From Silene latifolia (taxonomy: Eukaryota; Streptophyta; Magnoliopsida; Caryophyllales; Caryophyllaceae): DNA of 64,000 nucleotides. The notes under the pieces are model-generated. The model did not search any database, had not been told where the DNA came from, and saw only the letters and a list, made by a program, of their open reading frames with translations. Within the stretch, counting starts at the first letter, position 1. Each line of letters starts with the position of its first letter. Positions 12,276 to 22,179 of this stretch are shown here, in pieces. The stretch is taken from positions 63,774,099-63,838,098 of the forward strand of contig NC_133531.1 of the NCBI RefSeq assembly GCF_048544455.1, written 5' to 3'. The translations under genes and the position numbers were made by a program.

Positions 12276-12504
12276 GGAAGTTGGTAATTGTTTGTATTGA
12301 TCATGTGTTTGTAAGGACTACATGTAAGTTAATCAGTTTTAAGTAATACAAAATGCTCACATTTTACCAAAAAAAAAACAAAACAAAACGACACAAGGTC
12401 AGCAACTGAGGTATCAAACCCAGAAAATTAGAGACAATACAAGTACAACAACACACACCAAACCTTCAACCAACCACCATCTCTGACTGCCCGAAGGTCC
12501 AGTC

Positions 12505-12670
12505 CTGCCAGTGGGGGACCGCAGTCGTTCCTACCTAAGCCCCGCTCAACTATCCGAGCGATAAACCCATGTTCCTTAATGTGCACATCCCCTCCCGTGG
12601 CGGGTTCCACGGAGGGCGAACTAAGGGCGTGAAGCCACTCCCGCAAGTGACTCAGCTCAGCCGAGGGCAC
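12505..12670 (-). ncRNA. GC-rich conserved LTR block with hairpin, copy in B
   Basis: This block matches 5430-5590 of LTR A much better than the surrounding sequence does. It contains the stem CCCTCCCGTGG / CCACGGAGGG (12590-12616) around a CGGGTT loop. In A the stem is CCCTTTCGTGG / CCACGAAGGG (5501-5527), so one pair has changed from C-G to T-A on both arms. On the minus strand it would lie in the transcribed part of the LTR. An RNA structure is inferred. Confidence 0.45.
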
Positions 12671-13189
12671 ACCTCGAGAACCACAGACAAACAATCACAA
12701 TCATATGTACTAAAAACAAACACCAACTACTATACCAACACAACATTAACAACTACCACAACCAATCAGCAATACTAACTCTACACCAGCCAAACAACAT
12801 CAACAGACACTTTAGACAATCAACAGTACTGAGTAGGCGAACCCACCTTTAGCAACTCGCAGCGATCCCATGTCCAACCACAAGATACCAATCAACTAAG
12901 CAAACCACCTATACAATCATTAAAACCATCTATTACTATCACTACAAACCAAATTGAAAACAATGATGACGATGATGATGATGATAACATACCTATACAA
13001 ATCAATTCGGCATCAAGATCGCTACCTGACTCAAGCATCCCATCCCCATGGTGTAAGCATCCTCAAAGGCCTCAAGTAAAGGGACTTTGGTGAAGGAGAA
13101 AGGAGGTGACGACATTTAGGTTTAGGAAGAAAGTGCGAATTTGATTTGGGATTTCACGATACACGATTTATAATTCCCCGTTGCAAACC

Positions 13190-13295
13190 CGTTACTCGAA
13201 TGAGTAACCAACTTACTCGATCGAGTGACCTCTACTCGATCGAGCTCCCAAGTTACTCGATTGAGTAGCCTTAGCTAGATCGAGTAAAACCCAAA
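13190..13295. repeat. ACTCGATCGAGT cluster in LTR B
   Basis: One perfect palindrome and about four variants (TCGAATGAGT, TCGATCGAGC, TCGATTGAGT, TAGATCGAGT), spaced about 20-23 bases. It lies about 20 bases upstream of TATAAAT on the minus strand. Confidence 0.8.
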
Positions 13296-13627
13296 CTAAA
13301 GCTCACTACGTCACAAGTCTTCACTCGTAAAGTTTCCCAAGTTCAAGATCGGTGTCTAAGATCAGTCAATATCGGTCAAAGCGTCCCTAAAAGAGCGGGT
13401 ATTACAGGCACCACTTATGTAACACCCCTAATTTCCATAATATAATTCTTTAATTTTATTTTCCCATATTTCACATTTTATTTTCTGGGAAAATATCCGT
13501 CTCTTGTCTTTTTAGCCCGTTGGGTTCGAAAACGGTGAAGACCCGCTCTTTCCTTGGGTCTCACATGATTCTTGGTGTAGATGGGTAAGTTTTGGGCCTA
13601 AGCTTAGAATAAACCCATGAGCTTCTT

Positions 13628-13635
13628 TATAAATA
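13628..13635 (+). promoter_or_regulatory. TATA box of LTR D
   Basis: TATAAATA, followed about 30 bases on by a CT-rich leader with ACCCTAAACC. The matching position of the 3' LTR (23717-23725) keeps TATAAATA. Confidence 0.7.
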
Positions 13636-13866
13636 AGAGGGAAACCAAACCCTTGCAATTCTTTTCTCTTATTTATCTCAAAACCCTAAACCTAATTCTC
13701 GCCTCTCATATCTCCCCTCGTGCCGTGTACCTCCACCCTCCCTAGGGTTTCGTGTCGTGCCTTCTTCCTCCTTCCTTCATCATCCTTCGTGCTTAGATCG
13801 ATCCTACTCCTTGGATCTATCTATCTTCTTCGTAAGTTTTATGTTTTCGCGTAGTTTTATAGTTTA

Positions 13867-13867
<1 letters not shown>

Positions 13868-13956
<89 letters not shown>
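13868..13956. repeat. (TA)n microsatellite in LTR D
   Basis: About 44 TA units. The equivalent tract of the 3' LTR is interrupted by the TIR element at 24059-28118, with TA runs left on both sides. Confidence 0.95.
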
Positions 13957-13958
<2 letters not shown>

Positions 13959-14334
13959 TATATTTATTAGACTCGTTATCTTTGGCACGCGGATGATTCA
14001 ATAAAGGCGTGGAGACCGCACCTGGAGAAGACGTTTATATCATTGAAGACGATCTTTAGGATTATTTGCTTAATAAGGTAACTAGGTGTTTTCCTTTAAT
14101 TGTGTTTATGCCAATTGATGTAATTAATATGATTTAATGATTGGGTTTTATGATTGGTACATGTTTGATTGTTTATTATCATGATTAATTATGTTTTTGC
14201 ATGTTTGTATATGATTTAATGATTTAATTATATCTCGTATCTTGTTTACCTATTTATTATGGGTGTTATGAGCGCAATTATGGTTTTTGAATCAAACCAT
14301 AGTGGCGGCATGATAGGCGGCCAAAAGTGCTCTC

Positions 14335-14705
14335 CAAAGTTATAGTTAAAGCTAGTATAACCTTGATTATGATTTAAGTGTTATAGCTGAAGTTAGTGCA
14401 ACTTTGGGTTGTTACTCTAGTTATGGCTGAAACAGGTATAACCTTGGAAATATGAATCCAGGTTATAGCTGAATCTACTATAACATTGGATACGAGTTAA
14501 GGTTATACCTGAAACTAACGTAACCCTGAGATTTATGACTCAAGGTTATAGTTGGAACTAGTATAACTTTGAGTTGCGTACCAAGGTTATGGTTGAGGTA
14601 AGTATAACTTCCAAGTTATATATATTGAAGTTATAGAAGAGGTTACTATAACCTCGCATCCAGAGTTCATGTTATGGTTAAGGTTACTATAACATTGATA
14701 GTTAA
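14335..14705. repeat. Array of short imperfect inverted repeats GTTATAG...CTATAAC in LTR D
   Basis: About nine imperfect units, each starting with GTTATAG or GTTATGG and ending about 15 bases later in AGTATAAC or ACTATAAC, with a period of about 38-48 bases. Each unit could form a small hairpin. The first seven units are still present in the 3' LTR (28590-28839), where the sequence is cut by the TRIM. Confidence 0.8.
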
Positions 14706-14984
14706 TACTTGTTTTACATGTTTTGTGGTGTTCAGTTATATTATATGACTATGTGTGCATGAGTCGTTGGTTACTCTTGTTCATATGATAAGTAGGATGG
14801 TAAGTTATACTATCTTATGAGTTGAGTCGTGATGTTGTTCACACGTGTTGGTACAGTCAGTTATACTATGCATTTATTTGTCGGTTGGTTTGAATAGATG
14901 ACGGTAGTATTAGTTTTATACTATCGGAATGAACAAACGCTACCCTTCGGGGACTTGTGAATGGTCTATGGTCGGGGGGTAATA

Positions 14985-15195
14985 GAGGCAGTGCGTTAAA
15001 CGCTCTGTTCCCCGAGTGTCGTTCGGTGTACAGTTATTGCACCGAGAGTCTGACCAGGTCTTAGACATGTAGACAGTGGTTATACGCTATATATAGTACC
15101 TTAGAGGCAGTGCGTTATACGCTCTATCAACTAGAGGCAGTGCGTTATATGTTATAGCAGTTAGAGGTAGTGCGTTATACGCTCTAACGACGTTC
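14985..15195. repeat. GAGGCAGTGCGTTATACGCTCT array in LTR D
   Basis: Four imperfect copies of AGAGGCAGTGCGTTATACGC with a following CTCT, three of them about 32 bases apart (15100-15195) and one at about 14990. GCGTTATACGC is itself a near palindrome. Confidence 0.75.
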
Positions 15196-16002
15196 GCTCT
15201 ATTCGTTTATGCTTTGATGATCGGTTTGTGCCTTCTGTTGCTGTGGATCATGTGTCACCATGTTTGCTATGCTTTAATGCTAGCTTTGTGCCTTTTGTTG
15301 ATGTGGGTCGTTTGTCGCTACTAGTCTTGTAAGTGTTCATGGTCTTGTGGTTGCATATGGTCTAGGTTTGCATGTTTGCATCCGTCTAAGGTAGATGAAG
15401 TTATGGTAAGTTTGTGTTGGGTTTCATGAGTATAGATGATCTCACATGTTTGCTGGTTTTACATTTCAATTGTTAATGATTGTTGATTATATTCAATTGT
15501 TGTAAACATGACTGGGAGAGGATCTAGTTACTCCCGAATGATTGTCGACCCCCATTCTCAGGTTGAATGCGCGTCGCTGTTTGGATGATGTTGTTTGGGA
15601 TGCATCGAGGGGCGAGCCGAATAATAAAGTAGGAGTTTGTTTTCATGTTTTGAGAACCTTTGAATAATGTATTAGATTGGTTTTAGATTTAGTAGCGAAC
15701 CGGATTGGTCAGGTGTTTCCGCCACCTAGACCCATTTGTTATCACATGCTCTGATAATATCTTTATATCAAATGTTTTTCCTTTGTTATATAATCCGGGT
15801 TATTACAGTTGGTATCAGAGCGAACACGCTCCCAACTCTCGCTTAGTAAGTGACTAAAATAAATGACCTAGTTAATGAGTGAGAGTAAATGGGGTAGAAA
15901 CCAATAGGATTGGTTGGTTTTGTTATGTTTGTAAAGTGTATGAGTAGTTGTTTGGAGTGGTACTTAGGTTCTACCACTTATAACGAAATTTTTATCTTGC
16001 AG

Positions 16003-16960
16003 ATGGTGCTTAACGCGAATGGTGAGAGTGATGCTGATCTCATCAGGAGACTTGAGGCTGGCATGGCATCTATGGCTGAAGGTTTCACTAATCACCTCAA
16101 CAACAACAACAACAACCATCCGCAACCGATTGTGTTTGATCGCTTTGCTCGTCACCATCCTCCTACTTATGATGGTGTGAATGATCCTACTGCTTTGGAG
16201 GCTTGGATTCGAGAGATCGAGAAGCTGTTCCTTGCTACTGGTTATCCTAAGGATCAGAAGGTGGATATTGCCACCTATTATCTAAAGGATGAGGACGACA
16301 ACTTGTGGGCTCTTGCTAGAGCTGGTCTGGAAGTTCAGCCAGGATATGGTTAGACTGTCTTCTCCGAGGCTCTGAAGAAAAGGCTCTATCCCGAGAAGAT
16401 GCGTTGGCAGAAGGAGCAGGAGTTCCTTCGTCTACAGCAAGGTTCCATGACCGTTGAGGAGTACACTAACAAGTTCGTAAAGTTGTCCCGATTTATTACT
16501 TTTGTTGCTATGGACGAGGTGTCGAGGACTTGTCGTTATGAGAAGAATCTAGCTCCCAAGGTCCAGACTGCTATGTCTGGTATTCCTTCGACTTCATTCC
16601 AGCAGGCTTATGATCGTGCTCTTAGTATCTATGATTATGTACTTGCTACCGAGGCTGAGTAGAGTGCGAAGAGTAAGTTTGTAAAGAGGCCATATATTGC
16701 TCCCAGTACTTCCTAGAAGAAAAAGAAGTATGAGGCTCGTCCGTACACTCCGTGTGATCAAGATCAATCTAAGAAGGATTGGGCTGCTTCAAGTGTGGAA
16801 AGGCGTACCATCCGGGTACAAACTGCTTATCTGATACTCGCTTACATGTTATACCTACAAGGCTCCGGGACACAAGTCGATCGATTGCCCTCAAAAGCCA
16901 AATTTTGATGCTCCTAAGGCTGATGCTCCAAATATTGGACGTGTGTTTTTGATGAATCGT
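16003..16960 (+). pseudogene. gag region of element D
   Basis: Starts MVLNANGESDADLIRRLEAG; the capsid block has HHPPTYDGVNDPTALEAWIR and KVDIATYYLKDEDDNLW, then RLYPEKMRWQKEQEFL, typical of Tekay-type gag. A nucleocapsid part follows before the protease. Broken fossil. Confidence 0.85.
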
Positions 16961-17420
16961 GCCGAGGCAGATTATAATCCAGATGTGGTTACGGGTACCT
17001 TTCTCATTCACTCTTTATCTGCTTTTGTTCTTTTTTATACGGGTGCGTCGATGTCTTTCGTATCCGAATCCTTTTCCATCCGTGCTGGACTCTCTTCCTC
17101 ATCATCCGTTCATACCTCTATATCCTTTCCTACGGGTGAGATTTTTTCTTGCTCCGTACTGTTTAAGGACGTGCCTATCAGTATTGCAGGGGCGATCCTT
17201 CCTGCCGATTTTGTCCAATTCAAACTAGGAGAGTTTGATGTGATTTTAGGCATGGATTGGTTATCTCGCTATGAGACTAGGTTCCTGTGTCGTGATCAGA
17301 AGCCTGAGCTTAAGATTCCTTCAGGTTCGAGGGTTTCTTATCAGAGTGTTAGGGTTACACCTACCGTCAAGTGGGTTTCTACTTTGAAGATGGTTAGCTT
17401 CGGTAGAAAGGGTCATTAGA
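16960..17420 (+). pseudogene. protease region of element D
   Basis: The aspartic protease region is recognised by ASMSFVSESF after the active-site position and by the strongly conserved FDVILGMDWLSRYET segment. It leads into the RT linker. Broken fossil. Confidence 0.8.
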
Positions 17421-17469
17421 TCTATCTGTGCAGTGTTCAGGATGTTTCATATGAGCCGAAGTTAGAGGA

Positions 17470-18632
17470 TATCCTTGTGGTTAGGGACTTTCCTGATGCC
17501 TCTCCTGAGAATCTACCTGGTATTCCTCCTAAGCGAGATGTGAAGTTCTCGATTGAGTTGCTCCCTGGAACTGGTCCCATTTCGAAAGCTCCATATCGTA
17601 TGGCACCAGCTGAGTTACAGGAACGTAATAAGCAAATTGAGGAGATGATCGATAAGGGTTTTAGCCGACCGAGTGTTTCGTCGTGGGGTGCTCTAGTTTT
17701 GTTCGTCAAGAAGAAGGATGGTAGTATGCGGTCATGCATCGACTACCGTGAGCTGAATAAGGTTACTGTCAAGAATAAGTATCCTTTGCCAAGGATCGAG
17801 GATTTGTTTGGTCAGCTCCGTGGTGCAAGTGTGTTCTCAAAGATCGATCTGAGGTCTAGTTACCATCAGATTCTAGTTAGGAAAGAGGATATTCCTAAGA
17901 CTGCGTTTCGTTCGAGGTATGACCACTATGAGTTCGTGGTGATGCCGTTTGGGTTGATGAATGCACTTTCCGTTTTCATGGATCATATGAATCGCACTTT
18001 CAGCGAGTATTTGGATAAGTGTGTCATGGTGTTCATAGACGACATACTGATTTACTCGAGAGATGAGGCTGAGCACAAGAGTCATCTTCGTGTTATCTTG
18101 GAGAGACTGCGTAAGCAGAAGTGGTATGCTAAGTTCTCAAAGTGCGAGTTTTGGCTAAGGGAAGTCACCTTCTTGGGTCATATGATATCTGGCGATGGAG
18201 TTATGTTTGATCCATCGAATATTCGAGCTGTGGTCGAGTGGGAGAGTCCAAAGAATGTGAACGAGATTCGGAGTTTCCTGGGACTAGCTGGGTATTATCG
18301 TCGGTTTGTGCATGATTTCTCTAAGATCGCGAGACCGATGACTCAGTTAATGAAGAAAGAATCCAAGTTCATTTGGATGAAAGCTTGTGAATCCGCTTTC
18401 CAGGAGTTGAAGAAGAGGTTGACTACCGCTCCTGTGTTGACTCTACCAAAAGAGGGCATTGAGTTCGATGTCTTCTGCGATGCGTCTAAGTCTGGTTTGG
18501 GTTATGTCTTGATGTAGAAGGGTAAGGTTGTGGCTTATGCTTCTCGCCAGTTGAAAGTTCACGAGATGAACTACCCGACTCACGATCTTGAGTTAGCAGC
18601 AGTGGTGTTTGCACTTAAGCTTTGGCGACACT
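17470..18632 (+). pseudogene. RT and first part of RNase H of element D
   Basis: RT blocks: [57 protein letters not shown], then the catalytic FIDDILIYS and the thumb with [15 protein letters not shown]. RNase H begins with [17 protein letters not shown]. The region ends at the LINE2 insertion. Confidence 0.92.
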
Positions 18633-18712
18633 TTTTTTTTTTTTGGTGAAATGTGAAAATTTCCATTAAGCACAAACAACTATTACAAGCTACGGTTTTA
18701 ATACAACCATTT

Positions 18713-19200
18713 TCAATATCTATTGACCCAAGATTGGTCACGCCTATCAATACAGGGTCCAATTTTTGACTTCGACCATAACAAACTGTCCTTTTTGAAG
18801 AGTTTCAGAACAGTTTCAGGCCTACGAAGGCAACAGTCCACTCTTGCCTTATTTCTTTGCAACCAGATATGATAGTGTGCAGCATGAATGAGGCACATAA
18901 TCATACCTTCCTTCAATTGTGAAAGCTTGCAGTCCCCAACCCATTGCACCACTTGGAAGGGATAGAGAACTCACATAATCTGGCAACCTCAACCATAATC
19001 CTGCTGCTATACATACAAGTCCGAAAAAGATGCTCAAAATTCTCAACAGCAGCTCCACAAAGTAAACAGATATCATCAGATGCAATGCCTAGAGTATATA
19101 ATCTGTCTTTAAGCTGTAGTGCCTCCCTAGCAATCAGCCAGCCAACAAACGGATGTTTAGGGATTACCCTGTTATTCCAGACACACTTGTGCCACTGAAC
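18713..19200 (-). pseudogene. LINE2 zinc-binding (zf-RVT) end of ORF2
   Basis: The minus strand reads WLIAREALQLKDRLYTLGI, DDICLLCGAAVENFEHLFRTC and VEVARLCEFSIPS across this span, the plant LINE zinc-binding domain with Cys-X2-Cys, His and Cys. It is followed by RVDCCLRRPETVLKLFKKD, the usual C-terminal helix-rich end, before the A tail. Confidence 0.75.
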
Positions 19201-19572
19201 TTCCTGATATTTCTATCTCAACATCTCATAACCAGAGTTCACAGTGTAAGCTTTGTTACCAAACACCCATTGTCCATTAGTAAAACCAGCAGCTAACTTG
19301 TCCCTGACCTTACATACAGTTTTCCAACCCCAGCTAATATCTCCCACAGGGGTATAATCAGACCAGTTACACCCTTTTAAATAAACATTACTGATCCACC
19401 TTACCCAAAGTTTATCAGGACAACAGTAAATCCACCAAACAAGCTTCCCTATAGTAGCTTAATTCCAGGCATAGCTCTCCCTAATACCCAAACCACCTTC
19501 AGTTTTTGGAGAGCAACTCTTATCCCAACTCACCATGGGAACTCAAATATACTCAACATTTCCATCCCATAA

Positions 19573-20560
19573 TTAATTTCTACATATGGCATTTATCTTA
19601 TTGAGCACACCCTTAGGAATAATGAAGATATTGGCCCAATAACTATAAATGGAGGATATGACTGAATTGACCAGTACCAGCTTGCCAGCATAGGAGAGCT
19701 TCCTTGAACCAAAACTTCTAACTCTATCAATCAGTTTTTCAACTAAAATAGTACAATCTGCCTTCTTCATTCTCCCACAAGTGATGGGTATAACCAGATA
19801 CCTAAAAGCCATCTGTCCTTACTTGCACCCAGAAACTTGGAGAATATCTTTTTTAACCCAACTAGGCACCCCATTAAAATAGTCATTAGTTTTAGTAGGG
19901 TTCAGCTGCAAACCTGAGGCACATGAAAAGGTGACAAAAGAACGAAGCAGAACCATGATAGAAGCAATGTCACCCTTACTGAAAAGCAGCAGGTCGTCAG
20001 CAAACATCAGATGGAAAAGCTGCAAACTACCACATAAAGGATGAAATTTAAAAGGCATGGTAGTAGTAGTGAACCTTAAGACCCTGCTCAAATACTCCAT
20101 AGCAATAGTGAAAAGTATAGGTGATAATGGGCCACCCTACCTCAACTCCTTCCTTCCTTTAAAATAGCCAAAAATTTCACCATTCAAAGAGAGAGAGAGA
20201 GAGTAAGAAGCAGACCTCACACACTCCATAATCTTGCCAATAAATTGCTGAGGGGAATTAAGAGAGGTCAACATCTGTTCCAGGAACTCCCAATTCAAAG
20301 AGTCATAGGCCTTTTTGAGGTCCACCTTAAGCATAAATCTGGGTGAAGCAGACTGCCTATTGTAGCATTTAATAAGGTCCTGACAAACCAGGATATTCTC
20401 AACAATGCTTCTACCCCTAATGAACCCCCCTTGATTGTCACTCATAATATCAGGCAAAACTCTAGCCAGTCTGTTGCACATCAACTTTGAAATACACTTA
20501 TAAACAACATTACAATAAGAAATAGGTCTAAATTCTGTGACATTCTGAGGGAGAGCAATC
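19573..20560 (-). pseudogene. LINE2 reverse transcriptase core (broken)
   Basis: RT blocks: LARVLPDIMSDNQGGFIRGRS, FMLKVDLKKAYDSLNWEF, LSLNGEIFGYFKGRKELR, then PLCGSLQLFHLMFADDLLLF with FADD intact, and the thumb with RSFGSRKLSYAGKLVLVNS. A GA run of seven units (about 20190-20203) lies in the stretch that reads SLSLSLNG. At least two frame changes separate the blocks, one of them close to the R-QGD box. Confidence 0.85.
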
Positions 20561-20592
20561 TTAGGTACTAAAGAAATGAGGGTATGATTAAC

Positions 20593-21708
20593 CTATTTTA
20601 ATAACTGACCATTAAGGAAGAAATCATGGACTGCATCACAGAGACTACCACCCATAATATCCCATGCATCTTTGAAAAATGCACTAGAGTACCCATCAGG
20701 GCCAGCAACTTTATGACTTGGAATGGAAAAAAGAACTTCCTTAATCTCATCATTAGATATAGAGGCAAGCAACAAATCATGATGCTCACTAGTGCAGAGA
20801 TTCCCTAACTGAATAACATTCTGAGACACATGCATAGTTTCAACAGAGGAACCCAATAACTCCTTGTAAAAATCCAAGAATGCATTCTGAATACTAGTAG
20901 CATCCTTACACAGTCTACCTTTCATATCAGCAATTTTCAAAACCTTATTTTGCACATGTCTAGCCTTAATCAGACTATGGAAATACTTAGTATTATTGTC
21001 ACCTTTCTCCATCCAAGTTGCCTTAGACTTTTGAAGAAAGTATTCATGAGAGGCCTGCTCAAGAAATCTAACACTACTAGCAGCCATAAGCTCATTCTGG
21101 ATAATCTCAGGATCAAAAGGATTAGTCCTAAGCTTTTCCTGAATGTACTCCAAGTTCATTCTGGCCCTAGAAGCATTATTCACAACATCATTAAACTCAC
21201 TCTTATTCAACTGTTTCAAGGGCATCTTTAGTAACTTCAATCTCTTCACAAGCTCAAACATGTGAGTACGATAAAGTGAGGTGTTCCAGGTTTGTTGAAC
21301 ACAAGACTTAAACTCATCAGAAGTACTCCACATATTAAAATACTTGAAATGCCTTCTATTCTTACCATCATCAGTCATACTCTGAACAACACAGGGGGTA
21401 TGGTCAAAAGTTCCTTCACAATAAAACTGAGCATATACACTCCCACTATCACTAAGCCACCTATGATTCACCAAGACCTTATCAAGCCTACTATACACCC
21501 TTGTCTCAGGCACTTGTTTATTACACAAGGTGTACAAGGACCCACTAGCAGGACAGTCGGAGACCTCACACTCATCAACACACCTCTTGAAGTCCTCCAT
21601 TTCCTCATTGGTGCTAGTTCCCCCTAATCTTTCAGCAGGCACCAACACAGTATTATAATCACCACAGATTACCCAAGGCCCTTGAATTTGACTTTTAAAT
21701 CTGGGTTA
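20593..21708 (-). pseudogene. LINE2 endonuclease end and RT start
   Basis: A 351-codon open stretch ending at 20593. It holds the endonuclease C-terminal blocks (CDECEVSDCPASGSLYTL-like, YSRLDKVLVNHRWL, GTFDHTPCVV with the catalytic His near residue 90), then the linker with ATWMEKGDNNTKYFHSLIK, and the first RT block HKVAGPDGYSSAFFKDAW near the end. Upstream sequence to 21708 reads [19 protein letters not shown], the GDYN motif of the same enzyme. Confidence 0.88.
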
Positions 21709-21905
21709 AAGCTTTGGCGACACTATTTGTATAGAGTCTCTTGCAACATTTATACGGATCATAAGAGCATGAAGTATATCTTCACTCAGAGAGATCCTAA
21801 CATGAGGCAGAGACGTTGGTTAGAGCTGCTTAACGACTACAAGATTGAGATGCAGTATAATGAGGGTAAGGCAAACGTAGTTGCCGATGCTTTGAGTCGC
21901 AAGGT
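21709..21905 (+). pseudogene. Second part of RNase H of element D
   Basis: Right of LINE2 the RNase H region of D resumes with [21 protein letters not shown], then [20 protein letters not shown] and ALSRK. This is the usual end of the RNase H domain in Ty3/Gypsy polyproteins. Confidence 0.85.
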
Positions 21906-22179
21906 GTGTCATGCTATGATATTGGTGATGGTGTTACCTGATGACTTGAGTCGAGTGTTCCAGAAGATGAGCCTTGAGGTAGTTCTTCCCGGTACTTTAG
22001 ATTTGAGTGCGGTGGTTGGTGAACCCGAGATTCTTCATGAGATCCGAGTTAAGCAAAGAGAGGATGAATACTTAGAAGGAGTTCGAGTCGCTATAAGTGA
22101 AGGACGCGCCAGAGACTTCGACGTTGGACCTGATGATGGGCTGCGATTCCAAGGTCGTTGGTGTGTACCTAGCTGTGAG

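Larger units (their letters stand above)
8708..12379 (+). mobile_element. LINE1: 5'-truncated plant L1 LINE
   Basis: A non-LTR retrotransposon flanked by AAAACAAAAC at 8698-8707 and 12380-12389, a probable target duplication although of low complexity. Parts in order: the tail of ORF1 (8718-8927), endonuclease, reverse transcriptase, a zinc-binding C-terminal domain and an A-rich tail (12369-12383). Most of ORF1 is missing, so the copy is 5' truncated. Several stops and frame changes run through ORF2, so it is dead. Its RT is clearly related to that of LINE2. Confidence 0.85.
8383..13406 (-). repeat. 5' LTR of element B, split by LINE1
   Basis: On the minus strand it begins TGTAATACCCGC at 13406 and ends GGGTGCTACA at 8383 next to the primer site. 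LINE1 (8708-12379) is inserted, so the LTR itself is about 1.35 kb, close to LTR A. It holds a palindrome cluster (13190-13290), TATAAAT (minus strand, 13166-13172) and a GC-rich block (12505-12670) that closely matches LTR A (5430-5590). Outside this block the two LTRs have diverged strongly. Confidence 0.8.
13418..15807 (+). repeat. 5' LTR of element D
   Basis: 2390 bp from TGTAACACCCC to GGGTTATTACA. It contains a TATA box TATAAATA (13628-13635), a CT-rich leader with CCCTAAACC telo-box-like motifs, a (TA)n tract (about 13868-13955), a run of GTTATAG...CTATAAC units (14335-14705) and a GAGGCAGTGCGTTATACGCT array (about 14985-15195). It is followed within three bases by the primer site. Confidence 0.9.
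18633..21708 (-). mobile_element. LINE2: 5'-truncated plant L1 LINE inside element D
   Basis: A minus-strand non-LTR retrotransposon with a 12-base T run on its left end (the A tail of the minus strand, 18633-18644) and a perfect 16-bp target duplication. It starts within the endonuclease, so ORF1 and the first part of ORF2 are missing, as expected of incomplete reverse transcription. Endonuclease end, RT and the zinc-binding C-terminal region follow. The clean duplication indicates an insertion that is young compared with LINE1, yet ORF2 is broken by several stops and frame changes. Confidence 0.93.
18617..21724. repeat. 16-bp target duplication around LINE2
   Basis: AAGCTTTGGCGACACT occurs at 18617-18632 and again at 21709-21724, perfectly matching, at the two ends of LINE2. 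Both copies derive from the RNase H region of element D. Confidence 0.95.

Noticed and set aside
13757-13996. Open frame with a long Tyr-Ile repeat
   Set aside because: It is a reading of the (TA)n microsatellite in LTR D.
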